Below are positions 45,905-56,500 of a stretch of 64,000 nucleotides of DNA, piece by piece. The position numbers were made by a program, and so were the translations under genes. The stretch spans positions 135,001 through 199,000 of the forward strand of contig CAJNDS010002260.1 in NCBI GenBank assembly GCA_905221605.1, read 5' to 3'. Every line of letters starts with the position of its first letter. Within the stretch, counting starts at the first letter, position 1. The notes below the pieces were generated by a model, which did no database searches, was not told where the DNA came from, and was given only the letters and a program-made list of their open reading frames with translations. This DNA comes from Symbiodinium natans. Its lineage: Eukaryota > Sar > Dinophyceae > Suessiales > Symbiodiniaceae.

Positions 45905-47840
45905 AAGTGGGCAGAATTCATCAGAGCGACTACGAAAGCGCTCGCGCTCGTCCTCCGCCAGCAAGTCCTCAAAGTTCTCGTAAAAGCCAGGGTCTGTTGT
46001 CATAAGCAAGGTCCTGAGTGACAAAGTCGGGGGGGTTTAGTGGGTTGAGGGTCGAGAGTTTGGCAACGATTCGTTGGGATGTTCCCCCTTTCTTCTAACT
46101 TAACCATCCTGAAATCGGGAATGTGGTACCCCTACTAGGATCCCTATCAAGGACTGTTCGTAGAAGGGGTGCACATCCCAAAAAGGCAGAGGATGATCCC
46201 AGCACTCGCCATGGGAGCCGAGCGTCTGCAAGCAACCAGCTTCTCCAGAGACTCGCAGCTTGCTGTCCAGCACAACTTCACCATCGCACACCCCGCGCAG
46301 CACCCTAGGTGGTGGTGTTCAGCCGACAAGGAATCTGCACAGAAAGCGTGTTTCCAGCTGCGATGAACGGCTATAGCGATGGCCCGAAAAAGATGCCTCC
46401 CTAAACCCTAAACCGGCCCTAAACCCTAAACCCTAAACCCTAAACCCTAAACCGTCAAAGTGCGAGAGAGACTCCTGCGGAAGCTGAGAACCATGGACTC
46501 CGAATTCGCCAGCAGCGCATTCCGGGAGCGATTGTGAAACTCCATCAAGCCCGCCAGGACCAAAATGAAAGCCAAGACCTGGCAGGAAGCTCCAAGGGGG
46601 GGCTTCCAGGAGTTTAGGGTTTAGGGTTTAGGGTTTAGGGTTTAGGGCGATGGGTGATGGAAGCAACCAGCTGGGAAAAGCCCACTGCGCGTTGCACGTT
46701 GCAACTGCCCTTGTACTTGCCATGACTAACTCCCCTCTATCCCTGAGATTAAGCCCCCTAATATTAAATGCCCCCAATTATCGCTATGTTATAGTATATT
46801 GGGGGTGGTTAATCTTAGGGGGTAGGGGGGGAGGTTTAATACTAGGTGACCTCTATACACAACAGACAGCCTCGCGATGGACAGCCAAGACACGGTAAGC
46901 TGATGAAGGCAGGAGATGTGCACAGACGCGGGGTCGCGCTGCCAGTCATTCCACGTCTCCAGCAGGCTGAGCAAGGACTGGGCGGGAACCCCGATTTGAA
47001 AATTCACGAAAAAGGTGGCCACCGCAAAACGAACGGAGATGGTCACGCTGGAGAGGATCAGCGCATTCTGGCAATTCCCGGGGCTGGCGTGGAGGCCCTG
47101 GACCCAAAGGCCGACCATGACGTACATCACCTGAAAGGCCGTCTTTTGGTTTTTTGTGTGTGGGTTTTGGGTTTTTTTGTTGACTTTTGGTGTCTTGTGT
47201 GTTTTGGGTGTTTTGTTGAGGGGTTGTTTTGTTGTAGTTTAAGTTCGTTATGAGGGGATTCATGAAGGTTTAAGGTTGGGGTTTTGTTAGGGCTGAGTTT
47301 TGGGTTTGTTGGGGTTTTGGGGGTGTATTTGGGGTCTTCGAGTCCGGTTAGGGCTAGGGCACACTTGTGTCCACAGAGTCCACATCCCAGATCGGTTCCA
47401 AAAAAAATCGGTTTAGAGTTTAGGGTTTAGGGTTTAGGGTTTAAGGTTTAGGGTTTGGGGTTTAGGGTTTAGGGCTTAGGGTTTAGGGACCCTTTCTGCT
47501 CAAGCTCGGTTGCAAGAACAAAAAGCCTGCATCTCGCTCGATTCAATTGCAAAGTGCCAGAACTGATAATCAGATGCATCAGCCAGGCAGACATTGAAAT
47601 CACCAAAGGCCAGCGCGAGTGCGCGTTGCCGTTCCACTGCAAGTGCAGAATTTGACCAAACGTACAGATCGCTGCGATGTGCATGCAAGCCCTCGAGGAG
47701 GAACGATACTGTTTGATACGCGCATCCCAGAGGGCGCGGTCCAGGCGCTCGTTGGACTTGTGTCCATCCAGCCCGTCCCACACAGCCGCGACCACTCGAC
47801 GCAGAATCAAAGCAATTTCCTGAGATACACTTGCCAAGGT
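45905..47840 (-). CDS. Candidate multi-pass membrane protein, several exons
   Basis: Four - strand blocks read as one membrane protein, in order. 47840-47487: EIALILRRVVAAVWDGLDGH, DRALWDARIKQYRSSSRACM, and the hydrophobic segments HIAAICTFGQILHLQW and WPLVISMSAWLMHLIISS. 47132 to about 46985: VMYVMVGLWVQGLHASPGNC, ALILSSVTISVRFAVATFFV. 46612-46456: SCQVLAFILVLAGLMEFHNR, SRNALLANSESMVLSFRRSL. 46022-45905: TTDPGFYENFEDLLAEDERE, RFRSRSDEF. TTTAGGG arrays (47408-47488, 46610-46650, 46400-46455) lie between blocks, as in other genes here. Exact junctions and phases are not fixed, and grouping the four blocks is inference. A receptor or cyclase-like N-terminal region is possible but unproven. Confidence 0.4.
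46075..46180. mobile_element. MITE-like element, GGGATGTTCCCCC family
   Basis: TGGGATGTTCCCCCTTTCTT - CTAAC inverted as GTTCGTAGAAGGGGTGCACA - TCCCA. A truncated left half lies at 45822-45890. Confidence 0.55.
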
Positions 47841-48087
47841 TGCGTAAGCCTCTATGTGTTCAAGGTTGGGTCACTGACCGTGCACCCTACGCATGAACAT
47901 TCACAACGGACCACTCCCTGCCCTGGGAAACTTAGCAGCCACGTGCTAGAGTTCTAATCCAAATCAAACGGGCAAACTTGCCATGAAATTGAAAGCCCAC
48001 AATATTAGTACAAGTCCCGGGGAGATTCAGGAAGGTCAGATAGGCGGCTGCACACTTCTCCCTTTAGTACCATTCCAACCTCTATGA

Positions 48088-48706
48088 CCTCAAAGACTCA
48101 TGATGGTGCAGTTTCCTGGTGCTGGAGGTAATAATGCTAAAGGACGAGGTGAACCAGATATGAGAGTTAGGGTCTCAAGGGCGCATTCATGGGCAAGAAA
48201 CGGTCCTAAAGGTGGATTAACTCCTAGAGACAGAGGTTATGACTGGAGAAAAAGCCCCATTCTTGGTTATGTTGTTCACTCTGGGGCTGATGATGAAGCC
48301 TGAAGGTACATTGAGGGGGGCAGATCAATACGTGCACTCGTTTTTGTCAGTACTGCTCCAAAAACCCAAGTAGATTTTCCAACTAACAAGCACTCGTCAA
48401 AGCAAAAGTTTGCTGAGCAGTTGGCAGCAGTCATAGCCAAATACGCAGCAATGAGACGCGAGTAGTGCAGCCCCTGTGGTTGTCAGCACACCAGAAAAAT
48501 CCATGATCGAATCATGGGGCGAGTTGCTTGAGCCAAAAAAAGACCACGACGCAGAAAATTGTATCTTGAAAAAACATTGTCATCGCCTCAACATGAACAA
48601 ACGTAAAAACAAGAACAACAATCAAAAACAACAAAAACTTAGAACAACAACCGTAGTTGTTGTAACCATAGTACCAACCAATGATGTCCACCACTGTGCA
48701 CGTTGA
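48088..48706 (+). pseudogene. ORF of atypical codon use, interrupted by TGA and a +1 shift
   Basis: ATG at 48100 opens MMVQFPGAGGNNAKGRGEPD, MRVRVSRAHSWARNGPKGGL, TPRDRGYDWRKSPILGYVVH, SGADDEA, then TGA at 48301-48303. The same frame continues RYIEGGRSIRALVFVSTAPK, TQVDFPTNKHSSKQKFAEQL, AAVIAKYAAMRRE to TAG at 48463-48465. One base further on, a +1 frame reads AAPVVVSTPEKSMIESWGEL, LEPKKDHDAENCILKKH and a Lys/Asn/Gln-rich tail to TGA at 48704-48706. Codons end mainly in A or T (GGT, GCT, GGA, AAT, AAA, GAT), unlike the GC-ending codons of LSM6 or the retroelements. This suggests a foreign or relic gene. A selenocysteine TGA is possible but unsupported. Family unknown. Confidence 0.45.
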
Positions 48707-48847
48707 AAATCTGTGTATATTGTGTCCTTTTTGAAAACCGGGCAAAATCAGTGAACTTGTGACAATTAACCTGTACATAAAACCAACGACATGAATGCCC
48801 TACAATGCTCTACATGAGCATGCATGCAATGTGCACACGGGTGAGAA

Positions 48848-49040
48848 CTAAATGTTGGCAAGCTCAACAAACACCCACAGATCTCCGGAGTGGCCAATTT
48901 CATACCCATCATGCCACTGCTCGCCGGCAGCAGCTGAGGCTTGCTGGGCGGCCCTTGCGCAAGCCCACACGAACCACGTCGAACTGTTGGGCTCTTCTGA
49001 ACCCCGTCCCCTTCGAGGCGCAAATGCGGAACTGGGCACA
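48848..49040 (-). CDS. Candidate terminal exon, unknown protein
   Basis: The - strand frame VPSSAFAPRRGRGSEEPNSS, TWFVWACARAAQQASAAAGE, QWHDGYEIGHSGDLWVFVEL, ANI ends in TAA. Another - strand frame, APVVLFLSHEQVPVAISPDE-EGANMS, stops at about 49076. No family recognised. Confidence 0.35.
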
Positions 49041-49204
49041 TGAAGGACTTCACAGCCTCATAAATGAGCGGTGGATGTGTCAGCTCATGTTCGCACCCTC
49101 CTCATCGGGAGATATAGCAACTGGCACTTGTTCGTGTGAAAGGAACAGCACGACAGGTGCATCAGGGCTGTTTGCAAGGGCGCGGTGAAGTCAGGACGAT
49201 GTAA

Positions 49205-49275
49205 AGGGCCTCAACCCTAAACCTTAAACCCAAAACCTAAACCCTCAACCCTAAACCCTGAACCCTAAACCCAAT
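49205..49275 (-). repeat. Last CCCTAAA heptamer block of the window
   Basis: Degenerate CCCTAAA/CCCTCAA units. No heptamer block occurs from here to the right edge, a stretch of 14.7 kb. Confidence 0.9.
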
Positions 49276-49919
49276 TCGTTTTAACACCCTTGCCATCCTC
49301 CCGCATTCCCAGGCACCCAACGACCCAACGGTACACACGTTTCACGAAAGGCCTTTAAGTACACGAACACGAACAAGTATGATTGGCTTTGCATTCCCTC
49401 GTTCCCTACTAAGAACCAGGTGGGTAAAGCCATGAACATGAGACCCTGGTACCAAAAAAAGGAAGCATGTCATGGTTTCTGCAGGTCAGACACATGGCTG
49501 TGGACTTTCATAATACAGGGGTTTTGTGCAGCAATTAAGCATTGACCTCGGTGAATAAGGTTGAAATGCTCCCCGAAGCCAAGTTCATGGCCAAGGCACC
49601 CTCGGGAAGATTTCCTGTTTTGAAAACACACAGGCTAACCCTCCATTGATTATGAGGTATGCCAAAAATCGGCGATTTCTGTCCAAAAATCTGCAAATTA
49701 AGGCACAAATCGGAAAACTAGGCGAGACTGGGAGACTTACTGGGAGACTGCTGAAACTCAGATCACACAAACGCACGGCCCTGTTTGGATACCGCGTTGC
49801 CACACAGGCTGCCCCGTCTGGCTAGCAACAAGACCCATTGGTCTTGAATCCCATGGCCCACGAATTCGACGAAGGCCCGACACAAGACGCTGAGCTCTGA
49901 TGATAGATGAGCCACCCTC

Positions 49920-50610
49920 CCCGCCGCACAAAGACCTTAATTCCCACAGGAAAAGCTGAATTACCGAGGGGGGTCGGTCATCAAGCTTTTTCAGGCGGCC
50001 CCCGCCGCACAAAAACCTTAACTACTCCACAAAAAGCTTAATTACCGAGGGGGGGTCGGTAGTTCAGCATTTTCGGGCGGCCCCCTCCGCACAAAAACCT
50101 TAATTACTGCACCAACAGCTTAATTGCCGAGGGGGGTCGGTAATGAAGCTTTTTCGGGCGGCCCCCGCCGCACAAAACCTTATTTACCGCAGAAAAAGCT
50201 TAATTACCGAGGGGGGTCGGTAATTAAGCATGTAGAAAAAGCTTAATTACCGAGGGGGGTCGGTAATTAAGCTTTTTCAGGTGGCCCCGCCGCCCTTAAT
50301 CACCGCAGAAAAAGCTTAATTACCGAGGGGGGTCGGTAATTAAGCTTTTTGCAGCCAGTTTTCGTGTCAAAAGAGTGTGTTTGAGGTAGCAATTGCTACC
50401 TCAAACGCGCTCTGTTGCCACGACAACAGGCTGCAAAAAGCTTAATTACCGACCCCCCTCGGTAATTAAGCTTTTGGTGCAGCAATTAAGGTTTTTGTGC
50501 GGCGGGGCCACTTGAAAAAGCTTAATTACCGACCCCCCTCGGTAATTAAGCTTTTTGTGCAGCAATTAAACTCAGGCTTTTGTGCAGCAGGCAGCGGGGC
50601 GGCTTGAACA
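49920..50610. repeat. Complex palindromic tandem repeat
   Basis: The palindromic unit AAAAGCTTAATTACCGAGGG - GGGTCGGTAATTAAGCTTTT is repeated, separated by GGCGGCCCCCGCCGCACAAA-type spacers. At about 50385-50405 the orientation flips around TTTGAGGTAGCAATTGCTACCTCAAA. After it the units read ACCGACCCCCCTCGGTAAT, so the whole block is a larger inverted repeat. Confidence 0.9.
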
Positions 50611-50859
50611 CAGCCCACGTTGAGGGCGAAGGCGGCGGAGGCCCACAAAACATGTGAGAGTTAGGGGCCGTGGGCTTTGTGGGTTGGTCAAAGCACACGC
50701 GAGTTATCTAATTAGGGCGCCGCTCCTTGTTCGTTCACTTCATTTCCTAAGCTCAAGAGTGGTGAAGGGTGAATAGGTGAAGGCGAAGAATCGGTGAAGA
50801 AGGCTTGAAAATTCGCCATGCAACCACAAGAAGGCGGCGAAGGGCTTGAGATTCGCCAT

Positions 50860-51150
50860 CAAACCACGTGCAACATGCATGTTTGCAGCTGTTTTTTCTT
50901 GGGTACCGAAGTGGACAACCAAACGTCAGGCATAGAAACCAAAATCCAACGCAAACAGCACCGGGAAAGGCCCAGGAATTAATCAGCGCATGCCGGCCGC
51001 ACCATCGAACCACTGAAAACACCACCGAACCACGTGAAACATGCAATTTTGCAGCTGTTTTTTAGCCACTGAGTAGGCTGGCAAACCGACAGGTATCGAA
51101 ACCTAAAATTCACTGAAACGAACCCCTCGGGAAAGGCGCGGGTGCTTAGT
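50860..51150. repeat. Direct duplication, two ~130-170 bp copies
   Basis: AACCACGTGCAACATGCATG - TTTGCAGCTGTTTTTT near 50863 and AACCACGTGAAACATGCAAT - TTTGCAGCTGTTTTTT near 51030. Both are followed by ACCGA...GTATCGAAACC-type and GGGAAAGGC motifs. Confidence 0.7.
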
Positions 51151-51220
51151 AGCTGCACCCCCCTGAATTATGCAAGTCCACACACATGGCGCTCGCTTTA
51201 AGCCTCCTCTTGGAAGATGA

Positions 51221-51556
51221 TACGAGAAATCTTACTCAGGCAGTTATGATGTCACTTGCAAGGCTGGACGCGCGTCATGGGTTACCAACAAGCCCTTTAG
51301 GACAGCAGACATATTGCTTCTTGATGACACACCCTGGGGGCCCAAGATAATTACCGAGACTGCAACTATGCTCGGCGGTCGTTTTCCATCAGACCCTGAG
51401 CACATCCTGACCGTCGGAAATGTCCAAAACTTTACGAGAACCTGTAACTGGATCAAGCACACACACATGAGGTTCGTCGCCTGTATTGCCTTCGATACTT
51501 ACAACTTATCTCGTCAATGGACCGGCATCGAGATGAGAATGTATCTGTCATCATGA
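51221..51556 (+). CDS. Candidate exon or ORF, unknown protein
   Basis: A 111-residue frame with protein-like composition and a terminal TGA: YEKSYSGSYDVTCKAGRASW, VTNKPFRTADILLLDDTPWG, PKIITETATMLGGRFPSDPE, HILTVGNVQNFTRTCNWIKH, MRFVACIAFDTYNLSRQWTG. It follows a CTTGGAAGATGA stop, so any 5' part must be spliced in. Its last codons lie in a 78-bp segment duplicated at 52592-52669, next to the retroelement end. Not recognised; possibly element-derived. Confidence 0.4.
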   Translation, partial: YEKSYSGSYDVTCKAGRASWVTNKPFRTADILLLDDTPWGPKIITETATMLGGRFPSDPEHILTVGNVQNFTRTCNWIKHTHMRFVACIAFDTYNLSRQWTGIEMRMYLSS

Positions 51557-51582
51557 GAATAAGAAAATTCAGAACCATATTC
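51505..51582. repeat. 78-bp direct repeat, copy 1
   Basis: Identical to 52592-52669 (CTTATCTCGTCAATGGACCG ... CAGAACCATATTC). Copy 2 ends exactly where the terminal repeat of retroelement 1 begins. Confidence 0.9.
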
Positions 51583-51809
51583 AAAAGAGATCATGCACAT
51601 ACAGTGAAGCATACAGAATTCGGACATCTTCTTTTTGTCCAAGTGGGGTCAAACACGACTGTGGCTCTCGCACCTTGTGGCTGAGTTGGTCTCAGCACCT
51701 TACTGAAACGAGCCGAAGTCTGAGCACTCCCCCGGCCACTACTGCTCTCACAGGTTCGGCCTAAGTGAGTCGGCCTGAAACAGGACAAGGTGAGTCAAAG
51801 TCGCTCACG

Positions 51810-52055
51810 TCAAGAAGCCTGTGGTTGATGCTGAGAGCTTGACGCAGCACTGTCACTTGGTCGCTCAGGTTCATGTTCAGGGTCCACAAACTGCCACTGA
51901 TGCAGACGCAGTGTTGCCTCCTCTCTCCGATGATCCTCTCGCTCTCCAAGAACGTCTTCCAAAACCTCAGCCACCTTCATCAGGGAATTCATGTTCAAGG
52001 TGCGTAGCCACTGACGGAACTCGTTAAGCTGAGCTTGTGTCAAAGTTCGCTCCAT
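51810..52055 (-). CDS. Small ORF, unknown
   Basis: ATG at 52055 on the - strand gives MERTLTQAQLNEFRQWLRTL, NMNSLMKVAEVLEDVLGERE, DHRREEATLRLHQWQF and an acidic/Ser-rich tail, 81 residues. It is helical and charged. An overlapping frame carries a similar LWTLNMN segment, suggesting internal duplication with frameshift. Coding status uncertain. Confidence 0.3.
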   Translation of the reverse strand: MERTLTQAQLNEFRQWLRTLNMNSLMKVAEVLEDVLGEREDHRREEATLRLHQWQFVDPEHEPERPSDSAASSSQHQPQAS

Positions 52056-52591
52056 GTCGAGATCTCAGTTCAACTGACGAGAGGCAGAACCAGCTTGAGC
52101 AACAGAAAAGTCTCAGGTACTCCTAGACCGAAACGAGGTCTACTCGCAGCATGGGCCAGCAACGGTCTTGCATTCCTGTCGGGCATATATCTGCAGAGAA
52201 CCTGTCATGCACAGAAAGGGGAGGGAGAGGTGGGCAAGCATGTTCCTTGTCCAGCTTTGCTCAGGCCGGAGTGTTGCCTGAAGAGTGGATCATCACAACT
52301 GTACACCTGAACAGAGCAACGCTGTGGTGACCCGCGTCTAAAGAACAGGGGGTGGGAGAGGCGGGTGAAAATTCTTTCTTCAGAGCTGCAGCTCAAGCCG
52401 AATGTTGCTTGAAATCAAAGATCAGGAAGCTGACATGAAAAGACAAGCAATATCTTCAAGAAAATGAGAACACATGCACTGTGCCAAATGCTACATGCTG
52501 CAAAGAGTCGAAGCACAAGAGATGCCTAAATGACATGAAAGGTCATTTTCCATTTTCAAGATAAAACGCTTGCTCGTACCTCGCTGGCACG

Positions 52592-52669
52592 CTTATCTCG
52601 TCAATGGACCGGCATCGAGATGAGAATGTATCTGTCATCATGAGAATAAGAAAATTCAGAACCATATTC
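52592..52669. repeat. 78-bp direct repeat, copy 2, abutting element end
   Basis: Same 78 bp as 51505-51582; immediately followed by the outer terminal repeat of retroelement 1. Confidence 0.9.
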
Positions 52670-52987
52670 GTGTTTCTGGAAAGTGAAGCCCAAAGGGAAA
52701 AACTCAAGGCAATGAGTTTTTACATGAAATAGGGTGGCGGTTTTGCTTAATGCACCACCAAGAATGAAGACAACGCAAACTCAAGAGGACTAGAACAATT
52801 CGAGAACAGCCCCCGAGAGAATGTGACATGAACATGCCTGTCAATGCAGAACGTGTCAAGAAGCTGCAAACGCACTGACCACTTTTGCTGCGAATCACAA
52901 AACGTGCAGTTGTGTGAGAAGGGAGCAGCTGTACGTGACATACCGCCACATACAAACAAGTTGCAGCTCGCAACCTGAACACGCCCC
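52669..52987 (-). repeat. Retroelement 1 terminal direct repeat, outer copy
   Basis: A 319-bp copy of 53165-53482, differing mainly by one T in a homopolymer. It is separated from the inner copy by a 177-bp spacer. In transcription order it is the last segment of the element. Confidence 0.9.
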
Positions 52988-53164
52988 AGGGATGGGTGGG
53001 TGGGCAACAAAAATTTTCAATGCTGCCAGCAAGCTTGAACATGCGCGGGCCGCTACGTCAAGTTCAAGCAAACCCAATACAGAACAAGAGATTTTGGAAT
53101 AAATGCACCCAAAATCAAAAAGGCACACTACCTGAAACACACTCCGCTGGACAAGTCCACTTTG

Positions 53165-53482
53165 CGTGTTTCTGGAAAGTGAAGCCCAAAGGGAAAAACT
53201 CAAGGCAATGAGTTTTACATGAAATAGGGTGGCGGTTTTGCTTAATGCACCACCAAGAATGAAGACAACGCAAACTCAAGAGGACTAGAACAATTCGAGA
53301 ACAGCCCCCGAGAGAATGTGACATGAACATGCCTGTCAATGCAGAACGTGTCAAGAAGCTGCAAACGCACTGACCACTTTTGCTGCGAATCACAAAACGT
53401 GCAGTTGTGTGAGAAGGGAGCAGCTGTACGTGACATACCGCCACATACAAACAAGTTGCAGCTCGCAACCTGAACACGCCCC
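53165..53482 (-). repeat. Retroelement 1 terminal direct repeat, inner copy
   Basis: A 318-bp copy beginning CGTGTTTCTGGAAAGTGAAG and ending CCTGAACACGCCCC; it lies 33 bp beyond the RT-RNase H stop codon. Confidence 0.9.
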
Positions 53483-53515
53483 CCCTTTCGCAAGAATGAC
53501 GAGCAGCAACGCACA

Positions 53516-56500
53516 TCATCTCCACGGGTCGGTTGCAGCCAGCTTCTCTGCCTTCGATTTCTTCTGTGGCAAAATGCCACCCTTACGCTTCTTCCAAGAT
53601 GCAAGCTCAGTGTAAAGTTCGGCGCCAGACTCTAGAAGTTCACGCAGCACCAAACCACGGTATTGAGATACATCGAAGCGAACCCTTTTGGACGGGTCGA
53701 AGTCTTTAAAGTCTTGATTCGTAAGAGAGTCTGCCAAAGTGTTCTGAAATCTAGGGGCCCAGTGCAAATCCAGCATGAGCGACTTGGACTGAAGAACTGC
53801 CGCCAAATCCATGAGCACCACGCATAAAGGAAAGGAAGTAGTGAGCCACCGTGATGTCAAGAAACTGTTGCCGCGATTGTCTGTCGCGGCGGAACAGGTA
53901 AAAGTCGCGCTCGTCCGTTGCAAAGGTGCAAACAAGTGGACAGCAACCAACGTCGACAAAAGCTCTAGTGCAGCGATGGAGCGGTGTGACTGGCCAGCCT
54001 GATAAAACCAAGGAGCGTCAGTATGCTGGACTTTCTCAGCAAACCACCTGCACCCCCAAGGCGTTGAAGCATCACTGCAGGCCCAACCTCCCAACCACAT
54101 CTCCGAGCCCTCTGCCTTTGCATCAGTGCGAAAGAGTTCCTGAGGGACAGATTTGGCCCGAGGCACAGTGATTGTACGGAACCCTTGAAGAAGCACCTTC
54201 TCGATGAACGCCAAAATCATAGCTACAGCTTTCGGGAGCCGCAAAGTATGGCAATGCCTCACTGCACTCACCCATGCATAGAGCGGCCCCAGAAAAGGGC
54301 GCAATAGTGGTAAAACAGTGAAGCCAAACGAAAGGCGTCCTATGACCGCCTCCAAGTCCGCAATCTTAACGAAGCCGTCAGCCCTGACACGTTGTATCCA
54401 ATTCACTGCCCAGTCACACCGGGCCTGAGAAAAGCCCAGAAGTCTCTTGTGCGCAAAGATCGAAAATCCAATCCAGCAATGCTCCGTTCCCCCTTTGAAC
54501 TTATGCCAAGCCCAAGGCACGCCGAGAATCTCAAGTAAAAGGATCGATGCCAGGATGCGCGCCAAGCCATCCGAAGACTGGGTAATCCACAGTAAGTCGT
54601 CCACGTAAGATAGGAGCGTCGTTTCATCAACCCCATGGCAGTAGTACAGCAAACGTCCCAACCCAGAAAACAAGCGATACCACCAGTAGCTCGCAGATGA
54701 AACGCCAAAGGTTCCAACAGCGTTGAGGTAAACTTTGTCATGACGTGATGCCCGACAGGCCTGCCTGGCCCAATCGGCCCGCCTCACCTTTACTAAACGA
54801 TGTGCACGAGAGATATCTCCTGAAAGAGAAAAGTATGCGGCCGGCAGTTCTTCAAGTGCCACCGAGAGATCGCCCCCAGTAGGATACGATTGTGCATCCC
54901 GTACTTTGATCGAGTCGTTTAAGTGCACACCATGCGTTCCGTCGTGCAAGACTCGAACAGAATCATCCGGCTTGAGAAGCGCACCAAGCGAAGCAATACT
55001 CAGGGCCTCGCCGAATTCTTCCTGCGCCTCGGCCAAGTCCATCTCGACCATTGCACCACAAGAGATCTCCTTCTGAAACTGAAAATCAACCCGTTCAGCA
55101 TGCTCCTGCGCAGAGGGGTAATTCTCCCTCGGCAAGTCGGGCAGCGGCTCATCGACCCCCGGAAAAGCACGATGTTTATGCTTGCGTTCAAACAGAGCCG
55201 GAGTCCGGGGAAGCCGGACTCCGACCCCAAGAGGAACCCCTGCAGCGAAAGACCACGTCGCCTCGGTATACCGCCTCCAGTCTGGGTCGCCAGCGAGTCG
55301 CAGCAGTTCGCCAATGGCACCAAGGAAAAATGGCTGACGGTCAGGAACCACAGAGATCTGTGCGGTGACCCCTGCCTGCCGAAGCTTATCAAAAACCAGC
55401 GTCCTCCCAGAATCGATCAGTCCCGACGCAAAGGGGGAAGATGTCATCCTCCCCGTGGCCAAAGCGCAGACGACCTTCTTAATGTCCAGCGAACGCGACA
55501 GTAAAGCCAGGAGACCGTCCATGATTTCTTTGTGAAGCGAAAGACAGCCATGTGACGCAGGAGTGGGCCTCTTCGGGGGAGGCCAGCGCCCTGGTGAAGC
55601 CAGTCCGTGTCCATCTGAGAACCAACGCACTCGGCCCGAAAGTCGAGACCGCAGTGGAGGCCCCTGACCCAGACAGCCATGCCCATAGAGTGGCTTTCTC
55701 ACACCATCTTCGTCCTCATCAGACGTAGGGTCGTCACAAGTGTCATCCCCCACGTCGCCTCCTTGCACCTCAAGGTGTTCAGCTTCTTCGCCCGGCAAAG
55801 ACCGCCACCACTCAGCGGTACCCACAGCATCATCGTTCGTGCCCAAGTTTCGTAGCGGTGCATTGTCAGTCCCAACAAATCCCGGAAGCGTAAACCCCAA
55901 AGCAGCCAAGCGCCGACGGTGATCCTCTGTCAGTGCCTCGCCAAGAAATGGCGTGTATGCCACAAGGACGACCCTCGTCCCCTTCCACTTCGCTGTGCAG
56001 TGCAGATCTCTGGGGTTGAAAATCGAGAAAGAGGAGGCAACTTCAAGCAGATCCCCCGTCACAGAAAAACCCTCGAAAGGACAAGCAACCGAACCCGACC
56101 CCGAAGCAACCCACACCTCGCCACCAGAAAAACACGAAAGGCCAATCACAAGATTATAAGAGCCCTCCAAGTTGCCGGTGTCCTTGTGTGGAGCCGTCCG
56201 AAGATTGCGAAAGATGGCCGCTGCAGTGTATTCGAAGCCCGGCTGCAGTGCATCGATGAAACGACAAAGCATCTTGGTGAACTCCGGAAATTTGTCAGTG
56301 TTGGAGCGAATGCCAGCCAGACCCCCTCCTCTTGAAAAAGCCCCCACCGTGAAGGACTTCGAGTCAGGGCCAGGCTCGCCCCTCGCCGGGGGATCTCCCG
56401 GAAGGAGCTCGAAGAGTTGTACGATCTCTCCCCTGGTGGGAATCAACAGTGAAGCAGCTGCTTTTTCAACATCAGACAAGAAAGCGCCAGTGTTAGCATT

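Noticed and set aside
48527-48538. CTTGAGCCAAAA, the inverse of the 3' part of the dinoflagellate spliced leader.
   Set aside because: Only 12 nt match, with no continuation into the rest of the leader and no donor; probably chance in a Lys-rich open frame.
52669-53482. Interpreting the repeated terminal segments as an LTR pair around the element.
   Set aside because: Both copies lie on the same (3') side of the ORFs, separated by a short spacer, and a recombinase rather than an integrase is encoded.
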